The notes beneath the pieces were generated by a model. That model was given only the letters and a program-made list of their open reading frames with translations. It searched no databases and was not told where the DNA came from. From Mycolicibacterium brumae (GTDB taxonomy: Bacteria > Actinomycetota > Actinomycetes > Mycobacteriales > Mycobacteriaceae): DNA of 64,000 bases. Location: NCBI RefSeq assembly GCF_025215495.1, contig NZ_CP104302.1:1-64000 (forward strand), written 5' to 3'. The translations under genes and the position numbers were made by a program. Shown here piece after piece: positions 22,347 to 30,769 of this stretch. Each line of letters starts with the position of its first letter. Positions within the stretch are counted from its first letter, which is position 1.

Positions 22347-23755
22347 AGCTTGTCCATCACCTCGGTCCGCGCCACGGCGATCGGCGTTTGCGGGGCCGCG
22401 GCGGTGTTGCCCAGCGGTCGGCGCGCGGCGTGCGAGGTGCGCACCAGGATCGCCAGCAGCAGGTAGTTGGCCACCAGCGATGAGCCGCCGTAGGACATCC
22501 AGGGAGTGGTCAGGCCGGTCAGCGGGATCAGTTTGGTGACCCCGCCGACGACGATGAACAGCTGCAGGCCCAGGGTGGTGGCCAGGCCGGCGGCCAGCAG
22601 CTTGCCGAAGCTGTCGCGGACGGCCAGCGCGGTGCGCAGGCCGCGCACGATCAGGATGGTGTAGAGCATCAGCACCCCGGCCAGTCCGACCAGGCCGAGT
22701 TCCTCGCCGACGACGGCGATGATGAAGTCGGTGGACGCGGCCGGCACGGTGTTCGGCTGGCCGTTGCCCAGGCCGGCGCCGAAGATGCCGCCGGTGGCGA
22801 AGCTGAACAGCGACTGCACCATCTGGAAGCCGGCGTTGTCGGGGTCGGCGAACGGGTCCAGCCAGATCCGCACCCGCAGCTGGAAGTGCGGGAACAGCTG
22901 GTAGGCGATGAACGCGCCGATGAAGAACAGGCCGAGCCCGATCACCACCCAGCTGAGCCGGTTGGTGGCGATGTACACCATCACCAGGAACGACGTGTAC
23001 AGCAGCAGGGAGGCGCCCAGGTCCTTCTCGAACACCAGCACGCCGATGGAGACCACCCAGGCGGCCAGCAGCGGCGCCAGGTCGCGCGGGCGCGGCAGGT
23101 CCATGCCCAGCACATGCTTGCCGGCGCTGGTGAACACATCGCGCTTGGAGACCAGCACGGCGGCGCAGAAGATCAGCAGCAGGATTTTGGAGAACTCACC
23201 GGGCTGGATGGAGAAGCCGGGGAACTGGATCCAGATCTTGGCGCCGTTCTGCTCGGACAGCTTGCTGGGCAGCAGCGCCGGGATGGCCAGCAGGATCAGC
23301 CCGGCCAGCCCGCAGACGTAGCCGTAGCGGGCCAGCTGGCGGTGGTCCGGCAGCGCGATGAGCAGCGCCACGAAGCCGCTGACGCCGACCAGCGTCCACA
23401 GCATCTGCTGACCGGCGCCGGGGCCGGAGACCTCGTTGGCTTGATTGGCCAGGTCGAGGCGGTGAATCAGCACCAGACCGAGTCCGTTGAGGGCGGCCAC
23501 GATGGGCAGCAGCAGCGGGTCGGCGTAGGGCGCGAAGCGGCGGATGGCCAGGTGCGCGACGCCGAACAGGCCCAGGTAGGCCAGCGGGTAGAGGAAGGTG
23601 CCGACGCCCAGACCCTGATCCTGGTTGATCTCGACGATGGCCAGCGCCACCGCGGTCAGCAGGGCGGCCAGGCACAGCAGGCCCAGCTCGGTGTCACGCC
23701 GGTTCGGCAGCGACGGCGCCGCCGCCGTCGGGATGCTCTGGTCGCCAGCTGTCAC
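22343..23755 (-). CDS. rodA: SEDS-family peptidoglycan glycosyltransferase RodA
   Basis: RodA polymerises lipid II into glycan strands together with its PBP partner. The 470-aa protein has about 12 membrane segments and SEDS hallmarks, including FSIQPGEFSKILL, LVFEKDLGASLLLYTSFLVM and TTPWMSYGGSSLVANYLLL. The start overlaps pstP by 4 bp and the end overlaps pbpA by 4 bp, so translation of the three genes is coupled. It corresponds to Rv0017c. Confidence 0.96.
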   Translation of the reverse strand: MTAGDQSIPTAAAPSLPNRRDTELGLLCLAALLTAVALAIVEINQDQGLGVGTFLYPLAYLGLFGVAHLAIRRFAPYADPLLLPIVAALNGLGLVLIHRLDLANQANEVSGPGAGQQMLWTLVGVSGFVALLIALPDHRQLARYGYVCGLAGLILLAIPALLPSKLSEQNGAKIWIQFPGFSIQPGEFSKILLLIFCAAVLVSKRDVFTSAGKHVLGMDLPRPRDLAPLLAAWVVSIGVLVFEKDLGASLLLYTSFLVMVYIATNRLSWVVIGLGLFFIGAFIAYQLFPHFQLRVRIWLDPFADPDNAGFQMVQSLFSFATGGIFGAGLGNGQPNTVPAASTDFIIAVVGEELGLVGLAGVLMLYTILIVRGLRTALAVRDSFGKLLAAGLATTLGLQLFIVVGGVTKLIPLTGLTTPWMSYGGSSLVANYLLLAILVRTSHAARRPLGNTAAAPQTPIAVARTEVMDKL

Positions 23756-25296
23756 GCCGCTTCCCGGCAGTCGGTGCCCGGTACCTGCGTCATGGTCGCC
23801 TGCGCCGGAACCGGCGTTTTCTGGCCGTGCGGGACCGGGGTCGCCGACGGCGCCGCGGAAGTGTCGGGGGCTTCGGACTGCTCGGCGCCGGCCTCGGTGG
23901 GGGAGTCGGGCCCACCCTCGGCCTCGGTGGTCGGGGCGGCCTCGGTGGTCGGGGCGGTGGCCGTGGTCGGCGTCGGGGTGGCCTTCGGCTTCGGGGCGGG
24001 CTCGGACTCAGGTTCGGGGGCGGCTTCGCACACCGGCAGCAGAGATCCGGTCACCAGGGTCTGCAGCCGCTGGATCGATTCGTCCAGGCTGCCGGTGGGC
24101 AGGCCCTGCTCGGCGGTCTTGCGGCCGGACTGGTCCAGGTCGGCCGGGGTGAGGATCTGGCAGTCCCGAGGCTCGGCGCCGTAGTCGATCAGCGACAGCT
24201 CGCTGCGGCTGTTGACGCAGGCCTGCACGTGCGGAGACTGCAGCGACACCCCGAGGATGGAGCCGGGCACCCCACGCATGATGGACACCACGCCGTCGTT
24301 GGTCGCGACGTAGTAGTTGCTGCGGATGATGGCGGTGGCGGCGATCCCGGACAGGATCAGCAGCGCCACCAGCACCACGGCGAGGATCAGGCGACGACGT
24401 CCCCGCGGCTTGCGCGGGGACGTCTCAGGTTGGGTGACGGCGGCGGCGCGTGGCGCCGGTTGTCGTCGGGCCGAATTCAGCGCCGACGCGCGGCCGGCGG
24501 CGGTGTTCGGCGGGGGGTTGGAACTGCCGTCGTCACCGGACACGGCGCCGGCCAGGATCGGCTGGGTCTGGCCGGAAAAGTCCTCGTCGACGACGTCGGC
24601 GACGACGACGGTGACGTTGTCCGGACCGCCGCCGCGCAATGCGAGCTCGATCAGCCGGTCGGCGGCCTCGGTGACCGTCGGCAACTGCAGCGCTTCGGCG
24701 ATGGTCTCGGAGCTGACCGGGTCGGACAGCCCGTCGGAGCACAGCAGGTAGCGGTCCCCGACGCGGGCTTCCCGCATGATCAGGGTGGGCTCCACCTCGT
24801 GTCCGGTCAGGGCGCGCATGATCAGCGACCGCTGCGGGTGGCTGTGCGCCTCCTCGGCGGTGATGCGGCCCTCGTCGACCAGGGTCTGGACGAACGTGTC
24901 GTCCTTGGTGATCTGGGTCAGCTCGCCGTCGCGCAGCAGGTAGCCGCGGGAGTCGCCGATGTGCACCAGGCCCAGCCGGTTGCCGGCGAACAAAATCGCC
25001 GTCAGCGTGGTGCCCATGCCGTCGAGCTCGGGATCGGCCTCGACCTGGGCGGCGATCGCCGCGTTGCCCTGGTGCACCGCCTCATCGAGCTTGGACAGCA
25101 GGTCGCCGCCGGGCTCGTCGTCGTCGAGGTGGGCCAGGCCGGCGATGATCAGCTGCGAGGCCACCTCGCCGGCGGCGTGGCCGCCCATGCCGTCGGCCAA
25201 CGCCAACAGTCGCGCGCCGGCGTACACCGAGTCTTCGTTGTTCTGACGCACCAGACCGCGGTCGCTGCGCGCTGAATATCTGAGCACCAGTGTCAC
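23752..25296 (-). CDS. pstP: PP2C-family Ser/Thr phosphatase PstP
   Basis: PstP removes phosphate from PknA, PknB and their substrates. The 514-aa membrane protein begins with the PP2C catalytic domain (about 1-240), including RGLVRQNNEDS, LADGMGGHAAGE and DGLSDPV metal-binding motifs and GGPDNVTVVVADV. A disordered linker, one membrane segment (about 300-320) and an outer domain follow. The C-terminal tail is rich in Thr, Pro and Ala. It overlaps fhaB by 4 bp, so phosphatase and kinases are made from one transcript. Confidence 0.95.
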   Translation of the reverse strand: MTLVLRYSARSDRGLVRQNNEDSVYAGARLLALADGMGGHAAGEVASQLIIAGLAHLDDDEPGGDLLSKLDEAVHQGNAAIAAQVEADPELDGMGTTLTAILFAGNRLGLVHIGDSRGYLLRDGELTQITKDDTFVQTLVDEGRITAEEAHSHPQRSLIMRALTGHEVEPTLIMREARVGDRYLLCSDGLSDPVSSETIAEALQLPTVTEAADRLIELALRGGGPDNVTVVVADVVDEDFSGQTQPILAGAVSGDDGSSNPPPNTAAGRASALNSARRQPAPRAAAVTQPETSPRKPRGRRRLILAVVLVALLILSGIAATAIIRSNYYVATNDGVVSIMRGVPGSILGVSLQSPHVQACVNSRSELSLIDYGAEPRDCQILTPADLDQSGRKTAEQGLPTGSLDESIQRLQTLVTGSLLPVCEAAPEPESEPAPKPKATPTPTTATAPTTEAAPTTEAEGGPDSPTEAGAEQSEAPDTSAAPSATPVPHGQKTPVPAQATMTQVPGTDCREAA

Positions 25297-25760
25297 GGCC
25301 GCAGCTCGATTGCTGTCTTGCCGATGCGCACCGGTGTGCCTATGGGAACTCGTACCGCCGTCGTCACTTTCGCCCTGTCAAGGTAAGTACCGTTGGTCGA
25401 TCCTAAGTCCTCCACGTACCACTCCGAACCGCGTTGTGAGAGACGCGCGTGGCGCGTCGAGGCGTAGTCGTCGGTGAGGACCAGGGTGGAATCGTCGGCA
25501 CGTCCGATCAATACCGGCTGGGAACCCAGCGTGATCCGGGTTCCGGCCAGCGCGCCGTCGGTGACCACCAGGTACCGCGGCGTTGTCCGCCCCTGTCGGG
25601 CCGGCAGCAATGAACCCCGCAAATTCAGCCCGCGGCGTGCCATCACCGGCCCGGTCGGGGCGTAAATATCTGTTTTCAACACGCGAAGAACAGACCAGAT
25701 GAAAACCCACAGCAACAGAAGGAAACCCGCGCGCGACAGTTGCAGAACGATTCCCTGCAT
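25293..25760 (-). CDS. fhaB: FHA domain protein FhaB (FipA)
   Basis: The 155-aa protein has an N-terminal membrane segment (about 8-26), a short linker with a Thr near IYAPTGPV, and a C-terminal FHA domain. FHA phosphothreonine-binding residues are visible in VLIGRADDSTLVLTDDYAST and LGSTNGTYLDRAKV. In M. tuberculosis it interacts with phosphorylated partners including FtsZ/FtsQ-linked proteins. It sits in the kinase/phosphatase operon, 4 bp overlapping pstP and 91 bp after fhaA. Confidence 0.94.
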   Translation of the reverse strand: MQGIVLQLSRAGFLLLLWVFIWSVLRVLKTDIYAPTGPVMARRGLNLRGSLLPARQGRTTPRYLVVTDGALAGTRITLGSQPVLIGRADDSTLVLTDDYASTRHARLSQRGSEWYVEDLGSTNGTYLDRAKVTTAVRVPIGTPVRIGKTAIELRP

Positions 25761-25851
25761 CTGTCGTCCCTTCGTCCCTTCCCCGCCGCCGCTGAGGCAA
25801 CGTCACGATACTTGGCGCTGTCCGCGACGGCGAGATGGCCCGCCCGGCGGG

Positions 25852-27330
25852 TCAGTGGACGCGGACCACGATCTCGGAGTGACCCAGCCGGATAACGTCG
25901 CCGTCGGCCAGCTGCCACTCCTGAACCGGGGCGTTGTTCACCGTGGTGCCGTTGGTGGAGTTCAGGTCCGCCAGCAGCGCGACGTGGCCGTCCCAGCGGA
26001 TCTCCAGGTGCCGGCGGGAGACGCCGGTGTCGGGCAGCCGGAACTGGGCGTCCTGACCGCGGCCGATCACATTGGCGCCCTCGCGAAGCTGGTAGGTGCG
26101 GCCGGAGCCGTCGTCGAGCTGCAGGGTCACCGTCGAGGCGCCGGACGATGGGGCACCGTAGCCGCCCTGGTCGTATCCACCCTGATCGTAACCGCCGCCT
26201 TGCTGGTCGCCGTAGGGCTGCTGGCCCTGGCCGTAGTCGGGCTGGCCGTAATCCTGCTGCTGGTAGTCCTGCTGGCCGTAGTCCTGCTGACCATAGTTGT
26301 AATCACCGCGACCCTGATCGCCACCGCGGCCCTGGTCGCCGTAGTTCGGCTGCTGGTAGTCCTGCTGGCCGTAATCGGGACGCTGCTGGCCGTAGTCGGG
26401 CTGGCCGTAGTTCGGCTGCTGGGACTGACCGTAGTTCTGCTGGCCGTAGTTGGGCCGCTGCGGCTGGGAGTAGTTCTGCTGGCCGTAGCCCTGCGGCGGT
26501 CCGTAGTTCGGCTGCTGTCCGTAGTTCTGCTGCGGGGGCTGCCCGTAGTTGGGCTGCTGGCCGTAGTCGTAGCCGCGGTCGCCCTGCTGCGGGGAGTGGC
26601 CGCCGCTGTGCTGGCCGTAACCCTGCGGCTGTCCGTAGTTGGGCTGCTGGCCGTAGCCCGGGGGCGGTCCGTAGTTCGGCTGCTGTCCGTAGTTCTGCTG
26701 CGGGGGCTGCCCGTAGTCGCCGCTGGGCGGCTGGCTGTAGCCCTGCTGCGGGCGGTCCTGGCGGTCCTGGCCGGGGTTGTCCTGGCCCTGGTCCTCGGAC
26801 GAGCGGCTGTAGTCGTAGTAGTCGCCGCCCTGCCCCTGGTTGCCGCGCTGGCTCGGGTTGTCGCTCATTGGTGGTACTCCTGGTTCTGCGGTCAAAGACT
26901 GTTCAGGTTGTGCGGGGTGCGGCGCTAGGGGACTTCCGCGGTTTCCGTTTCGGGTGGCGTCAGGATTGACGGTCCCACGGGCGCGCACCTGGCCGGTGCG
27001 CAGCTGCGCGGACTGGTCGAATCTAACGACCACCTCACCATACGTTTGCCACCCCTGCTCCCCGATATATCCCTGCAGATGCCTGGCAAAAGTATCCGAA
27101 GTGAGATGGGGATCGGCGAGGGTCTTTTGATAGTCGGACTCACTGAGGGTAATGACATAGTCGTTGGGGGCCAACAATTGACCGCCGGCCAGTGAGCGGA
27201 CGCCGTCTGCGGACTCCCGGCGCAGCGCCCCTTGAATCTCCTGGGGGACCACCGATCCGCCGAACACCCTGGCAAAGACGTCGCCGACGGTGGATTCGAG
27301 CTTGCGATCCAATCGCCGCACTCGTCCCAT
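25852..27330 (-). CDS. fhaA: FHA domain protein FhaA with long Gln/Tyr/Gly/Pro-rich linker
   Basis: FhaA binds phosphorylated proteins such as PknB and MviN and helps control peptidoglycan synthesis. The 492-aa product has a conserved N-terminal domain (about 1-125, containing [19 protein letters not shown] and [10 protein letters not shown]) and a low-complexity linker (about 150-385) built of YGQ, QPNYGQ and QQNYGQ units. The C-terminal FHA domain contains [19 protein letters not shown] and [12 protein letters not shown] use the ATG at 27330; a GTG two codons upstream (27336) is also possible. A 55-bp segment is repeated 168 bp apart inside the linker, in frame. Confidence 0.94.
   Translation of the reverse strand: MGRVRRLDRKLESTVGDVFARVFGGSVVPQEIQGALRRESADGVRSLAGGQLLAPNDYVITLSESDYQKTLADPHLTSDTFARHLQGYIGEQGWQTYGEVVVRFDQSAQLRTGQVRARGTVNPDATRNGNRGSPLAPHPAQPEQSLTAEPGVPPMSDNPSQRGNQGQGGDYYDYSRSSEDQGQDNPGQDRQDRPQQGYSQPPSGDYGQPPQQNYGQQPNYGPPPGYGQQPNYGQPQGYGQHSGGHSPQQGDRGYDYGQQPNYGQPPQQNYGQQPNYGPPQGYGQQNYSQPQRPNYGQQNYGQSQQPNYGQPDYGQQRPDYGQQDYQQPNYGDQGRGGDQGRGDYNYGQQDYGQQDYQQQDYGQPDYGQGQQPYGDQQGGGYDQGGYDQGGYGAPSSGASTVTLQLDDGSGRTYQLREGANVIGRGQDAQFRLPDTGVSRRHLEIRWDGHVALLADLNSTNGTTVNNAPVQEWQLADGDVIRLGHSEIVVRVH
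26495..26717 (-). repeat. In-frame 55-bp direct repeat within the fhaA linker
   Basis: The segment at 26495-26549 recurs at 26663-26717 (offset 168 bp, exactly 56 codons) within a region of shorter CCGTAGTT-type repeats. The offset keeps the reading frame, so the linker can lengthen or shorten without frameshift. Confidence 0.8.
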
Positions 27331-27558
27331 CGTCACCGCCCGTCTCAGTGCTTTGTGCGCCGCCCGCGGTGATTTCCGCGTGTCGCGCCATCGTGTCGTT
27401 TCGCGTCAATGGTAAGGGTCAGTCCACGGCCCTCGGCACCGGCAAAACTCTGAGAAATGCTTATGCGCAGGTCAGGGCGTGTTTAGCGTTCCGCGGATGG
27501 CCGCATACGGGCGGTTTGGTGGGCGGGGGAGCACCCTGATAAGCTCTCCGGGTTGCTC

Positions 27559-27644
27559 GGGCGAGTGGCGGAATGGCAGACGCGCTGGCTTCAGGTGCCA
27601 GTGTCCTTCGGGACGTGGGGGTTCAAGTCCCCCTTCGCCCACCA
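27559..27644 (+). tRNA. leuT: tRNA-Leu (CAG anticodon)
   Basis: GGGCGAG (27559-27565) pairs with TTCGCCC (27634-27640). The anticodon arm CTGGC-TTCAGGT-GCCAG shows CAG, a class II variable arm (TGTCCTTCGGGACG) is present, and CCA is encoded (27642-27644). A TTGGTG...TAAGCT pair upstream may be its promoter. Confidence 0.97.
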
Positions 27645-27654
27645 GCGAGACAGA

Positions 27655-27685
27655 GGCCGCGAATTCTTCGGAGTTCGCGGCCTTT
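27655..27685 (+). terminator. Terminator of tRNA-Leu
   Basis: A perfect 9-bp stem GGCCGCGAA/TTCGCGGCC (27655-27663 with 27674-27682) is followed by TTT. The first insertion sequence begins 3 bp later. Confidence 0.8.
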
Positions 27686-27688
27686 GTG

Positions 27689-29162
27689 GGCTCTTCGTAA
27701 TTCAGAGTGCATTGACCAGTGAGTGCAGGGCGCCGCTGTGCAGTAGTGAGCGCAGCCGGTAGTGGGTGAGGTTTCTGAATCCGAGGGCGTTGCGGCGCAG
27801 TGCTTCGAGGCGGCCGTTGATGGCTTCGGTGGGTCCGTTGGAGGCGTGGTGGTCGAAGAAGGCCAGGATGTCGTGGCGGCGGCGCCACAGGGTGCGGCCG
27901 AGTTGGGCCAGTTCGGTCAGGACTGCGGGGACGCCGCGGCGTAGCGAGTCGATGATCGCGGTCATCATGGCCTTTCCGCGCCGGCGGTCGGGGTGGGCGT
28001 AGGCGGCGATGATGCGCTGGTAGACGCTCCAGGTCACCATGACGCCGAGATGATCGTCCTCGGCGAACACGGTTTCCAAGCGTGTCTGCTGCCCGGCGGT
28101 GAGCAACGGCCACCGGGTGCGCAGGGTGCGGCGCGCACCGTAGAGCGGGTCACCGGTGCGGCCCCGGTGTCCGCAGGTCAGCTGCTGGATGCGTTGGCGA
28201 CACAGATCCAACTTCAAGCCGGCCAGGGCCACGACATGGAACGGATCCATGACCGCAGTGGCCTCAGGCAGTTGCGCGGTGGCGGCGGTCTTGTAGCCGC
28301 CGAAACCGTCCATGGCGATGACCTCGACCTGGGCGCGGAACGCCGAGGGCTGTTTATCGAGCCAGCTGGCCAGTGCTGCCGCAGAGCGCCCTTCGACGAG
28401 GTCGAGCAGCCGCGCCGGGCCGGTGTTGTCCTGGACCGGGGTGAGGTCGATGATCAGCGTGACGAACCCCGCAGTCCCGCGCCTCCTTGGAGCCCAGCGG
28501 TGCTCATCAACCCCGATGACCCGCACACCGTCGAGCCGATCGGGGCCGGCCGCAGCGATCAGATCGGCCACAGCACGCATCGCGATCGTGCTGACGGTAT
28601 GCCAGGACACCCCGAGTTCTGCGGCGATCGCCGAAATGGTGGTGCGGTCGATCATCAACCGCCGCAACACATAGCGGGCACAGCGCCGCGTCGTCGAGGA
28701 ACGTGGGGCGGCCAGTTTGCCGAGGTCCTGGTTGAACACCGACCGCCCGCACTGTGGTGTCAGGCATCGGTAACGCGGGATTGCCACCCGCAGCACCAGC
28801 GGGTAGCCGGCCACCGGCAGATCGGTCAACGGCCGCACGACCGTGTCACGATAGCGGCCGTCATGACCGCAGTCCGGGCAACGTGCATCACGGGCCACCG
28901 GCGTGCAGAAGATCGTGGTCTGCTTCTCATCGACGGCAGCGTCGGTGATCGTCACCCCCAACTCGATGGTGCGCATAATCGTGTCGGCAACAACAGACGG
29001 CGGACAGGCAGTAGCCTCAGGCACGGGTTCCCTCGGTGGTGTTGATGAAGCTCGGTGTAGGAACCCGCATCGTCACCCACCGAGGCCCCACCTCAGCTCA
29101 CCGACACGACACCCGCCCCGGTCTCAACCCGCCCAGCCGTGCACTCTCGTTCACGAAGAGCC
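27689..29162 (-). mobile_element. ISL3-family insertion sequence, copy A
   Basis: Imperfect terminal inverted repeats begin GGCTCTTCGT at both ends (left 27689, right end 29162 read in reverse) and share a second block, AGAGTGCA. One transposase fills the interior. The 8 bp outside the left end (CCTTTGTG) and right end (ACCAAACT) differ, so no target duplication is left for this element. It lies directly after the tRNA-Leu terminator. Confidence 0.85.
27702..29024 (-). CDS. ISL3-family transposase (element A)
   Basis: The 440-aa transposase has an N-terminal zinc-finger region (CPDCGHDG...CLTPQCG, about 49-92), a helix-turn-helix (ISAIAAELGVSWHTVS near 130-145), and a DDE catalytic domain with Asp in VIGVDEHRW, Asp in VIAMDGFGGYK and Glu in NGPTEAINGRLEALRR. 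The C-terminal RNALGFRNLTHYRLRSLLHSG is typical of ISL3 transposases. It is full-length and unbroken, so the element may be active. It is only about half identical, by eye, to the neighbouring element's transposase. Confidence 0.93.
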   Translation of the reverse strand: MPEATACPPSVVADTIMRTIELGVTITDAAVDEKQTTIFCTPVARDARCPDCGHDGRYRDTVVRPLTDLPVAGYPLVLRVAIPRYRCLTPQCGRSVFNQDLGKLAAPRSSTTRRCARYVLRRLMIDRTTISAIAAELGVSWHTVSTIAMRAVADLIAAAGPDRLDGVRVIGVDEHRWAPRRRGTAGFVTLIIDLTPVQDNTGPARLLDLVEGRSAAALASWLDKQPSAFRAQVEVIAMDGFGGYKTAATAQLPEATAVMDPFHVVALAGLKLDLCRQRIQQLTCGHRGRTGDPLYGARRTLRTRWPLLTAGQQTRLETVFAEDDHLGVMVTWSVYQRIIAAYAHPDRRRGKAMMTAIIDSLRRGVPAVLTELAQLGRTLWRRRHDILAFFDHHASNGPTEAINGRLEALRRNALGFRNLTHYRLRSLLHSGALHSLVNAL

Positions 29163-29170
29163 ACCAAACT
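29163..29170. repeat. Left 8-bp target duplication of element B (ACCAAACT)
   Basis: ACCAAACT at 29163-29170 is exactly repeated at 30622-30629, immediately outside the other end of element B. Eight base pairs is the usual ISL3 target-site duplication. Confidence 0.85.
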
Positions 29171-30621
29171 GGCTCTTCCGGATTCAGAGTGCGTTGATTC
29201 GGTTTTGGAGTTGGCCGGAGTGGATGAGTGATCGCAGGGTGTAGTTGTCGAGGTTGCGGAATCCCAGGGCGATGCCGCGGAGGTGCTCGAGTCGGCCGTT
29301 GATGGCTTCCACGGGGCCGTTGGAGACGCCGACGTCGAAGTAGGCCAAGATCTCGGCGCGGCGTTTCCACAGGCTGCGCCCGAGTTGGGCGAGTTCTTCC
29401 AGGCCCTTGGGCAGGTCGCTGCGAATTCGTTTGAGGCACTTGAACATCGAGAGCTTGCCGGCTCTGCGGTCAGGATTGTCGTAGGCGGCGATGAGCTCTT
29501 GGTAGCAGGCGGCGGTGACCTCCACCGCGATGTGGGCGTCATCGGCGCCCAGGGCGGTGGCCAGCCGGGTCTTCTGTCGCTCGGTGAGCAGTTCGGTGCG
29601 GGTGAGCACGATCCGCCGGATCCGGTAGAGCGGATCGGCGGCGCGGCCGCGGTGCCCACAGGTGTCCTGCTGAACCCTCTGTCGGCACCGGGTGAGCTTC
29701 TCGGCGGCCAGATGCACCACATGGAACGGGTCCATCACCGCCCGCGCAGCTGGCAGCGCTTGGGCGGTCGCGCTGTGGTAGCCGGCGAAGCCGTCCATGG
29801 CCACCACCTGGATGCGGCTGCGGAAGTTCGCATCGGTGGCCGCCAGCCAGTCGGCGAACGCCTTCGCCGAGCGCCCGGCGACCATGTCGAGCAGCCGGGC
29901 CGGGCCGGTGCGGTCGATGACCGGGGTCAGATCGACGATGACCGTCACGAAGTCGGCCTCACCCTGGCCGCGGCGGTGTTTCCACTTGTGCTCGTCGACC
30001 CCGAGATAACGCACCCCATCGAGTCGTCCGGGGTCGCCGGACACCAGCTCACGAACCGACTCGGCAGCGATCGCGTTGACCGTGTCCCACCCCAGGCGCA
30101 GCGCCGTGGCGATCGCGGCGACCGCCATCTTGTCGACCGCGAGGCGCTGCAGGATCCAGCGTCCGCACCGCCTGGTCACCGACGCCTTGGCTTCGGCGAC
30201 CCGGTCGATGCGCGCCCGGAAGATCGTCATCTCGCAGCCATCGTTGTCGCAGGTGAACCGGGGCAGGCGAACCCGTAGGCGGGTCGGATGGCCCACCACC
30301 GGCAGATCCGTCAACACCCGAACGACGTGATCACGAAGCCGACCGGGCAGCCCGCACACCGGACACCCCGGATCGGCTTCCACAGGCCGGCAGTCGATCC
30401 AGGTGAGGTCTTCGGCGATCGCCGCGCCGGTGATCGCCACCCCCAACTCAACGGTTCGACAAATCGTGTCAGCGACAAGGCACGTAGGCTCAGACATGGG
30501 TCCTGTGGGTGGTCGATAATTGTGTAGGAACTCTCATCGTCACACCCCAGGACCCACCTACATCCCAGGCACTACCACCGCGTCGCCACCCTCACCAACG
30601 CACTCCGAATCCGGAAGAGCC
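29171..30621 (-). mobile_element. ISL3-family insertion sequence, copy B
   Basis: Terminal inverted repeats start GGCTCTTCCGGATTC at both ends and match at about 21 of the first 25 bases. They are related to, but distinct from, those of element A. Perfect 8-bp target duplications (ACCAAACT) flank it, so insertion B is recent or well preserved. The left end abuts element A with only the target duplication between them. Confidence 0.9.
29184..30497 (-). CDS. ISL3-family transposase (element B)
   Basis: The 437-aa protein has the same architecture as the element A transposase: zinc finger (CPVCGLPG...CDNDGC), a helix-turn-helix, and catalytic residues in YLGVDEHKW (Asp), VVAMDGFAGYHS (Asp) and NGPVEAINGRLEHLRG (Glu). 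It ends with RSLIHSGQLQNRINAL. No internal stops are present. Sequence divergence from A shows these are two different ISL3 elements, not a duplicated pair. Confidence 0.93.
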   Translation of the reverse strand: MSEPTCLVADTICRTVELGVAITGAAIAEDLTWIDCRPVEADPGCPVCGLPGRLRDHVVRVLTDLPVVGHPTRLRVRLPRFTCDNDGCEMTIFRARIDRVAEAKASVTRRCGRWILQRLAVDKMAVAAIATALRLGWDTVNAIAAESVRELVSGDPGRLDGVRYLGVDEHKWKHRRGQGEADFVTVIVDLTPVIDRTGPARLLDMVAGRSAKAFADWLAATDANFRSRIQVVAMDGFAGYHSATAQALPAARAVMDPFHVVHLAAEKLTRCRQRVQQDTCGHRGRAADPLYRIRRIVLTRTELLTERQKTRLATALGADDAHIAVEVTAACYQELIAAYDNPDRRAGKLSMFKCLKRIRSDLPKGLEELAQLGRSLWKRRAEILAYFDVGVSNGPVEAINGRLEHLRGIALGFRNLDNYTLRSLIHSGQLQNRINAL

Positions 30622-30660
30622 ACCAAACTGCCAATGCAATAGGTGATCGCCAGCGCCAGA
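30622..30660. repeat. 39-bp copy of the VIT gene 3' end beside element B
   Basis: Positions 30622-30660 are identical to 30789-30827 inside the VIT-family gene (39 bp). The left copy starts with the target duplication of element B and is cut at its other end by unrelated sequence. It is therefore a leftover of the gene that element B entered, or of a local duplication. Confidence 0.85.
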
Positions 30661-30730
30661 CCTAACGCAGGGCACTTATGTGTATGTGTGCGACCCGGGA
30701 CTTCGGGAGCGCTTCAAGCGCTATCTCTGA
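30661..30730 (+). pseudogene. Possible C-terminal gene remnant of unknown origin
   Basis: An open frame reads into GTYVYVCDPGLRERFKRYL before a TGA at 30728. It has no start or upstream coding context and abuts the 39-bp VIT fragment. It may be a scrap of a gene end brought in by rearrangement; its codon use is mixed and I do not recognise a family. Confidence 0.25.
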
Positions 30731-30769
30731 CCGAGTGCGCCACTCCAGCGGAAGCGCGCAGATTGCCCG

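Noticed and set aside
26150..26850. CRISPR or satellite reading of the fhaA repeat region
   Set aside because: Repeats are irregular, in frame and encode the known low-complexity linker of FhaA.
27702..30497. Composite transposon carrying cargo between elements A and B
   Set aside because: Only 8 bp lie between the two elements, so there is no cargo.
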